64,000 nucleotides of DNA from Erinaceus europaeus (GCF_950295315.1 NC_080179.1:74319261-74383260); one strand, 5' to 3'. Shown: positions 52,331-62,960, counted from the stretch's first letter. Numbers and translations are program-made. Notes: a model not told the origin generated them from the sequence alone.

Positions 52331-52473
52331 ATTCTGAATGACACTACACAGGCCGGTGCTTGGCACAGGCTAAGTGGCCAGTAACTAAGAAGGTTGCTGA
52401 GCCAAGATGGAGTCTGTTAGGCCAACCAGCGTATGTTCTGTCACTCATAGTCCCATCAGGGAAATGGGCTTCT

Positions 52474-52609
52474 CTCCTCAAAGGAAATGACGACAGATGG
52501 TCACATTCAGTAAATATTTTGAGGCTGCCCCTATGAATACTCCCCCAAACCCTGTAGGCACCAGACATGAGGCATGTGGTAACCATCCAAGGATGTGCTG
52601 CAAGAAAGA
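52474..52609 (+). repeat. Left arm of a 136-bp inverted duplication
   Basis: From CTCCTCAAAGG to GTGCTGCAAGAAAGA. Its reverse complement recurs at 54,030-54,164 with three substitutions and one single-base indel (~97% identity). Homology stops sharply at both ends. Confidence 0.96.
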
Positions 52610-52754
52610 ACCCAAGTCTCGTTATCAATGGACAGACACCTGCACCCACTGCAAGGCTTTCTCCTTCTCTTCATTCTCATCCACCCATAAAAGCCCACTG
52701 TGCCCTGGAGCAGAGGCACCCTCTAGTTGAGCTAAGTGCATCCATCACCCTGTG

Positions 52755-52835
52755 CGGGAAACCATGAACCTGGGTTCAGGTCCCTACTCCGTACCTGCAG
52801 GGGGAAGTTTCATGAGTGGTGAAGCGGTATACAGG

Positions 52836-52899
<64 letters not shown>

Positions 52900-52990
52900 A
52901 TCTCCTTTCCCTCTCTATTCCTTTCTAGCTTATTTAAAAAAAAAAAAAGGCTACTGGGAACATTGGATTTATCCTGCAAGCACTGAGCAG
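52755..52990 (+). mobile_element. SINE-A carrying a (CTAT)n array
   Basis: Head partly lost. GAACCTGGGTTCAGGTCCCT, GTACCTGCAGGGGGAAGTTT, GTGGTGAAGCGGTATACAGG, then CTAT repeats at 52,835-52,899 in place of the C/T tract, an A run and module GGCTACTGGGAACATTGGAT. Confidence 0.82.
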
Positions 52991-52996
52991 AAGCTG

Positions 52997-53029
52997 CACA
53001 GCTTCTCTCTGGAGAAATGGGCTCTGTCA
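52997..53029 (+). repeat. 33-bp direct repeat, copy 1
   Basis: Begins CACAGCTTCTCTCTGGAGAA. It is identical over 33 bp to 53,814-53,846. Both copies lie in the spacer of the inverted duplication. Confidence 0.95.
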
Positions 53030-53813
53030 TATGTCCAGAAAAGTGACCAGGCTAGCAGAAAAAAGCAATTGATGTAGGTCCTATCCCCTCCTCCCTCCTG
53101 CCCAACAGCTGTGCCAGTAGCCCACAAGGCTGGGGACAGTGCTGAGGTCCCCAAGGTGATGAGGCTGCAGACCCAGGACACCGGTCATTAGATCTTCCCT
53201 TGGGGCTTGGGAGCAGCTGTCCTGAGGCAGCCTAAATGCATCAAGGGTACAGTCTCCTGAGTGTGCCCCCACTGGGCCCTGGCACTGTCTTTGGTTCCTA
53301 CGATCTGAACAGCCCTGACTGCTGCTATTAGCCGTATGGTTCCACTACAATTTGGCCTGTATTGAGAACACAAGAATCCCCACACTCCTAGGCTCAGGCA
53401 GCCAGAGTGACAAAGAGTCAGAACCAGCTTCCACACTCTTAATGGACAGACACCAAGTGGACACTGAGAAGACACTCTGCAGGCTGCAGGAAGCCCAAGA
53501 AACTCACAGCCTGTGGCCCAAGTTGAGCTGGTCATTAGTTGAGACCCAGCACACAGCCGGCCCTCACAGACTGGTGGCTCATGCCACTACAGGGGCAGAG
53601 GCTGAATGGCAACTGTCACAGGTCCCCATGACCCTCGAGATCTCATCTGTGAAGTGACTGGGTGTTATGGACGAGGTGACATGCATGGAAGTGTGACTGC
53701 AGGAAGGAACGTGGACCCTGGGACTCAGGCCAGGTTGCTGTGTCCTGCATGCTTGCTGGCCAGGGCCATCATGGGCCACCTTGGAGGTCCTTTCACATTC
53801 ATGCGTTAAGCCA
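53030..53813. other. Unique spacer DNA, no gene seen
   Basis: Open frames of 60-115 codons on both strands show no domain. 53,591-53,690 and nearby is unassigned. Confidence 0.45.
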
Positions 53814-53846
53814 CACAGCTTCTCTCTGGAGAAATGGGCTCTGTCA
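53814..53846 (+). repeat. 33-bp direct repeat, copy 2
   Basis: Perfect copy of 52,997-53,029. The flanks (GTTAAGCCA before, GAGCTAGACATGG after) differ from copy 1. Confidence 0.95.
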
Positions 53847-54029
53847 GAGCTAGACATGGAGAGCATCATTACTCCGTGAAACTGTTAAAGGGGGCAGCAG
53901 GTGTGCATGGCAGGGCTAGACTGGACAATAAAGTGCCATATCTAGAAAGCATTTTCATTCAGTTCCTCATGGCCAATTCCTCTTCCATCTTTCTGATGAA
54001 ATAAGATAAATCTCCTAAGCTGAGATAAA

Positions 54030-54164
54030 TCTTTCTTGCAGCACCTCCTTGGATGGTTACCACATGCCTCATGTCTGGTGCCTACAGGGTTGGGGGAGTA
54101 TTCATAGGGGCAGCCTCAAAATATTTACTGAATGTGACCATCTGTCATCATTTCCTCTGAGGAG
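54030..54164 (-). repeat. Right arm of the inverted duplication
   Basis: Reverse complement of 52,474-52,609; 1,420-bp spacer. Immediately outside lies a SINE-A in inverted orientation (54,185). Confidence 0.96.
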
Positions 54165-54184
54165 CTCATCTGAACTTTTATCTT

Positions 54185-54294
54185 GTCACCGGGGCTTGGC
54201 ACCTGTGCAATGAATCTACCACTTCCAGGTACGTGTTTTTTCTTTTGATAGAGACAGAAAGAAATAGAGAGGGAAAGGGAAGAAGGAAAGAGAC

Positions 54295-54325
<31 letters not shown>

Positions 54326-54465
54326 TAGGGAGAGAGGAAGAGGAAGAAACACACCTGCAATGCTGCTTCACTGCTGATGAAGCTTCCCCAGTGCAGGTGG
54401 AGACCAAGGGCTTGATCCTGTGTCCTCATGAATGGTAAAGTGAAGGCTCTACTGGGCGCACCTCT
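54185..54465 (-). mobile_element. SINE-A with 3' module
   Basis: Inverted module (CGGGGCTTGGCACCTGTGCA, CTACCACTTCCAGG), GATAGAGACAGAAAGAAATA, a GA-rich tract, CTGCAATGCTGCTTCACTGC, AGTGCAGGTGGAGACCAAGG and GGCTCTACTGGGCGCACCTC. Confidence 0.9.
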
Positions 54466-55396
54466 GCATGACCTAAATTTGTACGACTTTTATAGAGGAA
54501 AACTGTCAAATGTTTGCTGTTGGAGTTTAGTAAGACTTAAAAAATGAATTTGAATTCTGGCAATTTGAGACTCCCTTCTGGACAAGGAGGCCCACTCCCT
54601 TGGGAGCCCTCACTGTAGTGAGAGGGTCTTGGGCTCCTTTGTCACCTAGGAGCCTCCCATCCTAGTGATTATCCCCCTATTTTGAGGGCGCCACGTACTC
54701 AGTGCAAATTTCCAGTATCAGGACAAAATGGCCCCGTCTGGGAAGCTGGAAAATCTGGGCCCTCCAACAATGTAACATTTCTTAGCCTGTCCTGTTTGCA
54801 CCGAATGCTGAAGGTGTGGAGTGACAGGAACACTCAGTCATCATTGGGGGAATGCAAAATGGGCCAGCCACGTTGTGTACAATGCTATGTTCCTTTCTGA
54901 AACAGAGTCTGAGATGACCTCCATGTGCTCAACTTTCATGGCAAAGTGACTTTGGGCAGCCTTGTTTTCATGTGCTTTGATGAGCCCTTTGATATGGGAT
55001 CTGAGGAGGCATGTCTTTCAGCTTAACAGTTTCTCTGGTTATTTAATACCCCACACTCTGTTTTCTGTGTTTTTCTCCAGTATTATTTGAACATGTACAT
55101 TACCTTCCATAAGTCCCCCCAAAGCCATGTCTGAGATGGAAGTTTCCTTTGTTACTGACTGTAAAGAGATGTCTGGGGAGAGGAGAAGGAAACGGAGAAG
55201 GAGCAGGAGACAGTTTGACTTTAGGCAAGATCTCCTAGGTAGGTGGTGTGAGAGTAGGATCGTCTGGGGGACTCTGGAGTGCAAGTCACACTTCAGAACC
55301 TTCCTACCCTAAGAAGGGAGCTAGAATTTCACCTCCCATGTCCACTGACCCAGAGTCATCTAGGACACAGATGCTCCCAACACTTCTGGTGGACTC
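54466..55396. other. Unique DNA, no gene seen
   Basis: No repeat or domain recognised in 0.9 kb. Confidence 0.45.
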
Positions 55397-55560
55397 TTTC
55401 TTTCATGTATCTATTGAAAAATAGAGAGACGGAGAAGAGACACCACAGCACTGCTCCCCTGCTCCTCAAGTTTTCCATTTGTGTGGTGATCCTATGTGAC
55501 GGGCAGGGCTCAGGCCTGGGTCTCCTGCATGGTAAGTGGCACTACACTGGGTGGGTGGGG
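55397..55560 (-). mobile_element. SINE-A, diverged
   Basis: Inverted TTGAAAAATAGAGAGACGGA, CACAGCACTGCTCCCCTGCT, GCAGGGCTCAGGCCTGGGTC and CTGCATGGTAAGTGGCACTA. Confidence 0.75.
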
Positions 55561-56079
55561 TGAACTAGGGTCTAGGTTGCTTTCTCATTCTTTGCCTTTT
55601 TATATTTTCTGAGAGGTGTATTCAACTTTTTACTCCAGTGCTCCACTAATTTAATTTTTTATGAGCATATGTTGTGCTTTTTTTCTCTCAGATTTTATCC
55701 TTTGTGATTTCATGAATACAGTACCTTCTCTTGTCTCTGAGGCTATTTGGGGTGGGTTCTTTGGAATTTCTCTTTACATGTCTGCTTCCTCCAAGCTGCT
55801 TATTCCATCTTTCATGATGGAAGCTGTCTGTTCTTCCTAAGCCTAAGAGCCAGGCACAGATTGCCAGCAGTGGGGTCCAGCATTTGGTCCAGTTTGAGCT
55901 GAAAGATTAACAACACAGTGATTGCAGTAAAGGGGACTGTCACATGACCTATGCTACTAGCCTCCAGCCAGTTGTCTTTCTTAACCTGATAGAGTTCATC
56001 TCAGCTTGATATGAGGGAAAGAGGTTGTGAAGTTGTGACATGAGACCTACTACTCTCTAGCAGTCAACCATTATTTCAG
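55561..56079. other. Unique DNA, no gene seen
   Basis: A/T-rich, nothing recognised. Confidence 0.5.
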
Positions 56080-56300
56080 CACAGCACTCTGGCTTAGCTC
56101 ACTTAGCATGCTTCCTTTAAGTTCCATCCAAGATATAGTTAAAGAGAAGATTTCATCTTCTGTTTCAGCTGTTTCTATTTCATTGTGTATATTATGTCAT
56201 AACTTTAATAACTACTCACTCTACATTGGACATTTGGGTTGGTTCCACATTTTGGTGATTACAAATAGTGCTGCTATGGATATAAATTAGATCATTTCAA
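56080..56300 (-). mobile_element. Old L1 3' fragment
   Basis: TAGCTCACTTAGCATGCTTC, TTTAAGTTCCATCCAAGATA, TTTCATTGTGTATATTATGT, GGACATTTGGGTTGGTTCCA and AATAGTGCTGCTATGGATAT: inverted L1, more diverged than the copies at 33 and 40 kb. Confidence 0.85.
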
Positions 56301-56568
56301 ATATATGTTTTTATATTCTTTGGATAGATGCTTAGGAGAACAGTCGTGGCTGGCACACTTAGACCATGCACATGGGAAAAAGTGGGATGGGGAGAGGAGT
56401 TACTGTGTATACTGGGAGGTTCCAGGAAGTCTAGGAATGATGACTAACCCATAGATAGAGATCTTAAAATACAGTTGTAGACATGCTGTGCTTACATAGA
56501 AACCAAGTCATAGTCTGTGATGTGATTGTATTCAGATTTTAAAATGTGAAGTTCAAGCTTTCCCAGAA
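56301..56568. other. Unassigned DNA
   Basis: Possibly part of an older retroposon (GGGAGGTTCCAGGAAGTCTA), but not assigned. Confidence 0.35.
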
Positions 56569-56584
56569 GGTCCATGGCATTTTA

Positions 56585-56735
56585 TTTAAAAATTTTATTT
56601 ATTTATTAATGAGGAAGGTAGGAGGAGAGAATAAGAACCAGACATCACTCTGGCACATGTGCTGCTGGGGATGCAACTCAGGACCTCATGCTTGAAAGTC
56701 CAAAGCTTTATCACTGCACCACGTTCTGGACCACA
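56585..56735 (-). mobile_element. SINE-C with 16-bp TSD
   Basis: Inverted TTTATTTATTTATTAATGAG, CAGACATCACTCTGGCACAT, CCTCATGCTTGAAAGTCCAA and CACTGCACCACGTTCTGGAC. TSD GGTCCATGGCATTTTA at 56,569-56,584 and 56,736-56,751. Confidence 0.96.
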
Positions 56736-56965
56736 GGTCCATGGCATTTTAGAAATAGCACTGCTACTTAGACTGCAGACATCTTCTTCAGGGTCTCAGA
56801 AGAGTTAGTCCTAAGATGCTAAAGGTTCTCTCCTCTCTGATGCTTATAATCCACTACCACTAGCTTGTGTAGGACACTCCTACAGAAACATCTACACATC
56901 TACCACATCACCCATTCACCTACTTATCTCATATCTATCCAACTCTCCAGCCATTTCTTCCTTCA

Positions 56966-57140
56966 TCCATCCATCCATCCATCCATCCATCCATCCATCC
57001 ATCCATCCATCCAACTGCCACCTGTCTATATAGTTTAGCCATCACCTATCTGTCTGGCCATCCATCTCTCCAGCCATTTCTTCATCCATCCATCCATCCA
57101 TCCATCCATCCATCCATCCATCCATCCATCCATCTATCCC
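56966..57140. repeat. Two (CATC)n arrays in a duplicated ~120-bp block
   Basis: CATC arrays at ~56,966-57,013 and ~57,085-57,135 are each preceded by CCAGCCATTTCTTC and followed by TGCCACCTGTCTATATAGT and TAGCCATCACCT, so the block duplicated as a unit and each array then changed length. Confidence 0.93.
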
Positions 57141-57360
57141 TCCATCCAATTGCCACCTGTCTATATAGTCTAGCCATCACCTTTCTGTCCAGCCATCCAT
57201 TTGCTCATTCATTTAGCCATTCATTCATTTACCTAATCTCCTTCCTTCTGTCTGTCCATTGTTCACCTGTCCATCCATCCATACATTTGCCAACTACCTT
57301 TTTTATTCACCCATTCCTCTGGATATAACACCCATCAAGCGCTCTCTTTACATCAGGCAC

Positions 57361-57860
57361 TGTACTACATGTAGGTTGTGCAGATGTGGTCGAACACTGT
57401 CAGGGCCCACAAACCACTATATTTCCATGCAAGCATTATTTACAGATATCCATCACATTATCCCCTCAGGGTACTGCTAATTCAGTTAAAACCATTGCAA
57501 CAGTTGCTAAGGATGCTTCCACCTTCCCATCATGTCCTTTGCCTCTCTCCACCCCCTTTCCTAGCCAGTCCCGTCGAGACTTGCCACTTCCGGAATCCCC
57601 CCATAAAAGCCACTAGTATTTCTGCTTCTGCTCTCTTTTCTCTTCCGTGACTCGGCCTGGAGGGCATAGTGGGAGGCGGCCATTTTGCTAGTTCCACATG
57701 GCCTAAACCGCTGTGCCCGCTTGCACCCAACTCTGGGATGCCCATGTGAACAAAGATTTGTGTTCCACTCTTCCCCGGACTCTTCTCCCTCCCCCGTGAC
57801 ACAACCTGACATAGGAGAGCTAGCAGATGAACCAAGAATCATTCTTTGTGTCAGTGATCT
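57361..57860 (+). mobile_element. LTR candidate, relative of the 34,062 LTR
   Basis: Shares GGTTGTGCAGATGTGGTCGA, CAGTTAAAACCATTGCAACA, GTTGCTAAGGATGCTTCCAC and the CCTAGCCAGTC..GACTTGCCACTTCC block with the LTR in L1 'A', in the same order. CCATAAAAGCC is TATA-like. The right end is not fixed, no TSD was found, and no viral gene region is visible. Confidence 0.6.
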
Positions 57861-59496
57861 CAGCCTATTTATCAGGGGCCATGTGAGCAAGTGAGAAAGA
57901 AACAACAAACAAACAAGTAAAGTCTGAGCGGGTGCTATGGTGGGAGCAAAGGGACGCTTGTACTTGATTTCTGAACTTGAGGTTTTGGCATCAAGCAAAG
58001 AATGGGAAAGGGAAGCCACTGAGGAGCTAAGTAGAAGAACCATGGGAAGATTTACATTTCAGGACCACCTCTTGGGCACTTCTAAGCAACAGACTTAATT
58101 CCAGGAGAGATGAGACACTGAGTGGTTGGCAGATTGTCCTGACAATCTAGGAATAGGAAGGAAAAAATCCAGGAATCAAGGCAGGATGCTTTGCAGGCAT
58201 GATTTCTGGCTGGGAGTTGTCGTGTTTGCTCTTTGTGGTGGAACAGGCATTCTGAAATATGGAAGCAGACATCAGCCAAGTTTGTGGGCAGACCAGTGAC
58301 CTTGGAGTCCAAAGGCCAAGACATCATTATTGCTTGGTCAACTGTGTTCTTTTATCCCGCAAGGCTGCTGACCTTAAGTCCTGCCTCCTGCTGTGGTCCT
58401 GCGTCTCTGACCCACCCTTCTTTTTCTAGAATTATGAGAGCTGACAACAAGCCAAGGGCCAGGATGGAATAAGTGAATTTCCTGCTTTTATATCACTGCA
58501 GCAGCACCGACTACTCTTTGCAGTTTTGCGCTGACTGGTAACCATTTATCTGCATAATGCGTTGATGTATTGCCACTTGGTCGTTTTGCATTGAGATCTG
58601 TGTGCCAACTTAAAGTGCCAATGATTTGCTCGCAAACACTGAAGGTAGGGCAAGTAAATGAAGTCGGGCATGCGAGATGATTTAGTATTGAATTTGGTGC
58701 TGGCAGCAACCCTCACCCCACCCTACCCTGGCCCCATGTTTCTCTGTCTCTCGCCTTTTCCTGCAAATCTGTTTACACAACTTTAGCTGGAAGTGTTATG
58801 TGGGGTTAGGGTGTGGGGAAGACCTGGATGTGGGACTTGTCCTTCCAGAAGGCAGCTAGGTGTTTCTGGGCTTAGGCCAGGGGTGTTGGGCTGGACAGAC
58901 TGCAGTCCCCACCCCCATCCCTCAGACCCCACAGTTCCTGGAACAGGAGCACAGACACATGTACACATATGATCACACATGCATAGTGACACACACAGGC
59001 ACACATATGTGCACACACCACACAGGAACACATACATGCCACATGTGAGTATATCTTCAAGCACAACTGTGCATTGTGAATCAGCCACTGTGCTCTGGTG
59101 GGTTTTTTTTTTTTTGGGGGGGAAGAGGTTACAACAAGTGACTTTGGGCATCTAGAGGAGATGGGTGTCCTGGGCTTTATGAACATCACAAGGTGGTGCA
59201 AGCTTTGAGGGTGATCAGCCTGTGAACAGGTGCCACGTTCGGTACTGAAGTTCTCGGCATCCCCCTGGCTCGCAGAGCATGCCGTCCATCTGCACATTCC
59301 TTCCTGCCTGGGGGAACCTCCCTGCCCACTCCTGGCAGCCTCCTGCCTCTCCGCAACCCTGCTCTGTGCTTTCCCTCTCTCAGTGCCCTTCCCTTTCCCC
59401 CCTCTCTAACCATATGTTCTCTCTTGGACCTCAAGTATAAGGATAGTCATAGCACCATATATGTCCCAACTTTCCAAATCACTTAAAAACATTGCT
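57861..59496. other. 1.6-kb mostly unique block
   Basis: No gene recognised. 58,480-58,710 is unusually rich in octamer-like words (TCTGCATAATGCG, TTTTGCATTGAG) and may be conserved noncoding sequence. A CA-rich patch lies at 58,965-59,040. Confidence 0.4.
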
Positions 59497-59690
59497 TTAG
59501 GACTGGCAAAATAGCTCCTTTGAATAATGTTGTGCTTTGCCATATATGTGACCCAGTTTTGAGGCCGGCCCCCACTGCATTGAAGGAAGCTCAGTGCTGC
59601 GGTCTCTTTTACTCTCTCCCTCTCTCTCTCTGCTTCTCTGTCTCTGTTACCATCTTAAAAAAAGAAAGAAAGAAAGAAAGAAAGAAAATG
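59497..59690 (+). mobile_element. SINE-E with (GAAA)n tail
   Basis: GACTGGCAAAATAGCTCCTT, GTTGTGCTTTGCCATATATG, GACCCAGTTTTGAGGCCGGC, CATTGAAGGAAGCTCAGTGC, then an AAAGAAAGAAAG tail. Confidence 0.88.
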
Positions 59691-59739
59691 AAACAAAACC
59701 AACACCAACCAAACAAGCAAACAGAAAACACTGATTTTG

Positions 59740-59910
59740 GGGGGGCCAAGCGGTGGTGCATATGACACCATATGCAAAGACCAGGCTTCCGGTCCCCAGT
59801 CCCACCTGTGTGTGTGTGTGTGGGGGGGGGGGTTATGAATGGTGGAGCAGTGCTGCAGGTGTCTCTCTCTTTCTCTCCTTTTCTCTGTCTCTGTCTCTAT
59901 CCGTAGAAGG
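59740..59910 (+). mobile_element. SINE-A with internal (TG)n/G run
   Basis: GGGGCCAAGCGGTGGTGCAT, CCATATGCAAAGACCAGGCT, CCAGTCCCACCTGTGTGTGT, a G run of ~11, GTGGAGCAGTGCTGCAGGTG. The B box is damaged. Confidence 0.82.
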
Positions 59911-60384
59911 AAAATGGAGGGAAGAATGAGCAGAGGGAGCAGCAGAGTCAACAGGTAGACACTTAGCCCGGGTAGGAGACCTGGTGGGGCCTGAGAGGAC
60001 GGCAGGCAGGAAGGGCCCCAAAACATTCATTCATGAGACCAGTGAGCTCGCAGGACCGGCTGAGGCCAAGGCCTGTGCTGTAAAGTCCAGCTGCTTGGCT
60101 CCCCGCTGGCTCTGTGTCCTTGTAAGGCCCAGGTAGGTGTTAGTCCTCTCAGCTGCTCAGTGGCACATTTTGCTTTGCTCACTGAAGTCACTGGGCTGAC
60201 ATAGTAAGAAGCACATGGGGTTCACACAGGGGGTGACAGTGAAGATACTGCTAAGTGCACAGTGCACTCCAGAGCAGTGATGAGAAGTGGGACGTGGAAG
60301 CCCTGGCCTCAGTCCCAGGGGCAGCCATGTGACTTCACAGAACACCAGCCACTCTGCCCTCAGGCTTCCTCTGCTGTTTCAAAC
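59911..60384. other. Unique DNA, no gene seen
   Basis: Nothing recognised; possibly includes the undetected 5' end of the next Rep-R. Confidence 0.4.
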
Positions 60385-61190
60385 AAGGCCAAGGCTGGAC
60401 AACACACTCTATGTTCCACCTGAGGAAGATGGGCCCTGCAATTGGGGCAGCTTGGAATGTTCCTACTCATGACCACATTGCGTGAGCTCAGACCTACAGG
60501 GATGCAGAGGTCACATAGGCTCCCTAGATGAATATGGGCGCCAGATCAGAACAGATCAAATCAATAGGGTTTACAGTCAACAATATTTATACACCTTTTT
60601 GCAGCCATGACACCATCTCCCCAGACAATAACTTGGATCCACCTACATATCAGATGTCGGGCTCAGAAAAAATAAACAAATAAAACTAGTATAGTCATAG
60701 GCCCTTTGGAATATAACTAAAACAGGCCTACTAACTATCTACAAAACGGAGACCCCCCCCCAACTCATCATCTGAACTATTCCAGCCTTAGTCAACAATT
60801 TGTTTGGCTTTTTATGTTTACTCTTCTTTCAGCCACCAGGTTCCAGATGCAACCATGATGCCAACCAGACTTCCCTGGACAGACAACCCCACCAATGTGT
60901 CCTGGAGCTCTGTTTCCCTAGAGCCCTGCCCCACTAGGGAAAGAGAGAGACAGGCTGGGAGTATGGATCCACCTGCCAACGCCCATGTTCAGCAGGGAAG
61001 CAATTACAGAAGCCAGACCTTCCACCTTCTGCATCCCACAGTGACCCTGGGTCCAAACTCCCAGAGGGATAAAGAATAGGAAAGCTGTCAGGGGAGGGGA
61101 TGGGATACGGAGTTCTGGTGGTGGGAACTATGTGGAGTTGCACCCCTCTTATCCTATGGTTTTTGTCTGTTTCCTTTTTATAATTTAAAA
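60385..61190 (+). mobile_element. Rep-R, longest well-preserved copy
   Basis: GGCCAAGGCTGGACAACACA, GGAATGTTCCTACTCATGAC, CACCATCTCCCCAGACAATA, GCCCTTTGGAATATAACTAA, CCACCAGGTTCCAGATGCAA, GGCTGGGAGTATGGATCCAC, CCACCTTCTGCATCCCACAG and CGGAGTTCTGGTGGTGGGAA, then an A/T tail. It carries no long open frame, so the family looks non-autonomous or represents an untranslated end. Confidence 0.82.
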
Positions 61191-61269
61191 TTAAAAGAAG
61201 GCCAAGCTGACACCAGATGCTTTTAGGATCTCTGTGCTGAGCCCTCAATGGATGAACAAATGGCAGGAA

Positions 61270-61460
61270 TCATCTTTTTTTTTTAATTAAAATTTTTCTT
61301 GTTTTGATAGAGACAGAAAAGCAGAGGTGGGGGTGGGGTGGGGGAGGCCACAGCACTGAACCCTCCACAATGCTGTGTGCTGTGGGGTCAGGTTCACATC
61401 TGGTTTGTACCCATGGTGAAGCAGCACACTATCCAGGAGAGCTATTTTACCCCATCAGCA
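61270..61460 (-). mobile_element. SINE-E, diverged
   Basis: Inverted GATAGAGACAGAAAAGCAGA, CCACAGCACTGAACCCTCCA, GGGGTCAGGTTCACATCTGG and CACACTATCCAGGAGAGCTA. Confidence 0.75.
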
Positions 61461-62794
61461 TTCATTTTTTTTTCCCTTCTGTGATCTTAGCAGAGGGTTA
61501 GTGACTTACAGTATAGCTCTTAACACGTGGATACAATTTCCCATCTCCCTGTGTCCGCAAAACACTCTCTCCTCCAACTTAGATGCTTTCCTACCCTCAG
61601 GCACCAGCATCCCAGAAACCACTAGCCCTTCCCAGAGTCCTCTGCTTTGACACACCCCTCACACTCAGTGTTCATTGTTTCACAGCTAGCAAGACTGAGG
61701 ACAGGCTCTGTGAACCAGAAAATAATTAGAGAGTTTGAGATGTCGAGGGATAAAGAGCTCCTTCTTCCGTGTGGCATCCATCTCCTGTCTGTCCCACCTT
61801 GGAATGAAAGGAACAAAGGGGGCTGCAGAAGGGAGCTAGGGAGATCCCCTGACAGCTGTCCCCTGCCCCTCTCCCTGGCTTCCCAGTCTGGGTGGGGGTT
61901 GCTAAGCTGGTGGCAGTGTCAAGCCTGGGGCTCCCTCCTGCGGGTCTCCTGAGCTGGCTCCCTGAGCTTGTCGCCTGCAGGGCGGGGGCTGGGCTGGCTA
62001 ATGAGGCCGGCCCGGGGCTGCCTGCTGAGGTGGGCAAAAGCGCCCTGTCAGCATTTCTCCAGCTTTGCATAAAATCACAGACTAACACCCTGCAGAGAAA
62101 AGCCAGTTGCTGGGTCTCTGCTTGGAAGGACGAGCCCTGAAATCAGAGTGGAACTGGGCTCCTCCTTCAGTCCCTAATATTTTCCAGGGAAGGAATACGG
62201 CTGCCAGAGACATTCAGGCTGGCTCTCTGTCCCCCTGCCCCCTCCCTGCTCCCTTTTCTCTGCCCCCATCTCCCCATCCCCCCCCCCCCCCCCCACATCC
62301 TCTCCGTCTTTCTCCTCCTCCTTGATCCTTTTTACCACTTCCTCCCGGCTCTGGTGTCTCTTTGGTGCAGTTTCTGGCTCCTAAATGCTACACCGAACAT
62401 TTGTGACTTCTGATGCTTTGCCTCTTGGCTCTGGCTAGACACTTTGGGTTTCTGAGGCCAGAGGAAGCTGGGTGGGATCCCCTCCTTTTAGTCAACTTCG
62501 AACACAAAGGCTTTGTTACCACCCCTCCCCGAGAAGGGGGCCCAGTGAAAGCCTGGTGCCCCTGGGCTGGCCTGTAGCTGGAGAGCCCTCTGGAGTGGAC
62601 AGAGAATTCTCATTCACCTCCTGCTGCATGGCCTTCAGTCTGAAGAAGCTCCTGTGAAAGGAGAATGGATCCCGACAGGAGGACGCTATTTCCCTGTAAG
62701 GCTCTAAGAGTTCACGTGAAAAGTTTCTGGGTTTTGCACACTTCTGCTAGAGGTTCCTTTTTTTCCTTCTTTTCCTCCTTCCTTCCATATCTTT
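61461..62794. other. 1.3-kb unique block, possible conserved noncoding DNA
   Basis: GC-rich and repeat-free from ~61,640 to 62,270. It contains CAGCTTTGCATAAAATCACA and GGCTAATGAGGCCGGCCCGG. A poly-C run lies at 62,279-62,294. Open frames (for example 61,726-62,088, minus) have no domain. Confidence 0.4.
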
Positions 62795-62960
62795 CCCATT
62801 CATTCATTCATTCATTCATTCATTCATTCATTCATTCATTCGAGAGACTAAGAACACCGCTCAGCTCTTGCTTGTGGTGGAGCTGGGGGATTCAGCCTGG
62901 GACCTCAGAGCCTCAGGCATGAAAATCTTTTTGCATAACCATTATGCTGTCATCCTGCCT
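62795..62960 (-). mobile_element. SINE-D with (ATTC)n
   Basis: ATTC repeats at 62,799-62,841 replace the tail, then inverted CGCTCAGCTCTTGCTTGTGG, GGATTCAGCCTGGGACCTCA, CAGGCATGAAAATCTTTTTG and ACCATTATGCTGTCATCCTG. Confidence 0.92.

Noticed and set aside
52474..54164. Inverted duplication as a miRNA or long-hairpin RNA gene
   Set aside because: A 1.4-kb spacer and no sign of a promoter or transcript; a hairpin could form, but nothing in the sequence supports expression.
56966..57140. CATC arrays as a CRISPR-like array
   Set aside because: Pure 4-bp simple repeats in a mammalian genome, with no unique spacers.
61726..62140. 120-codon minus and 82-codon plus frames in the unique GC-rich block
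   Set aside because: Overlapping on opposite strands, no domain, and no splice or start context that I can support.
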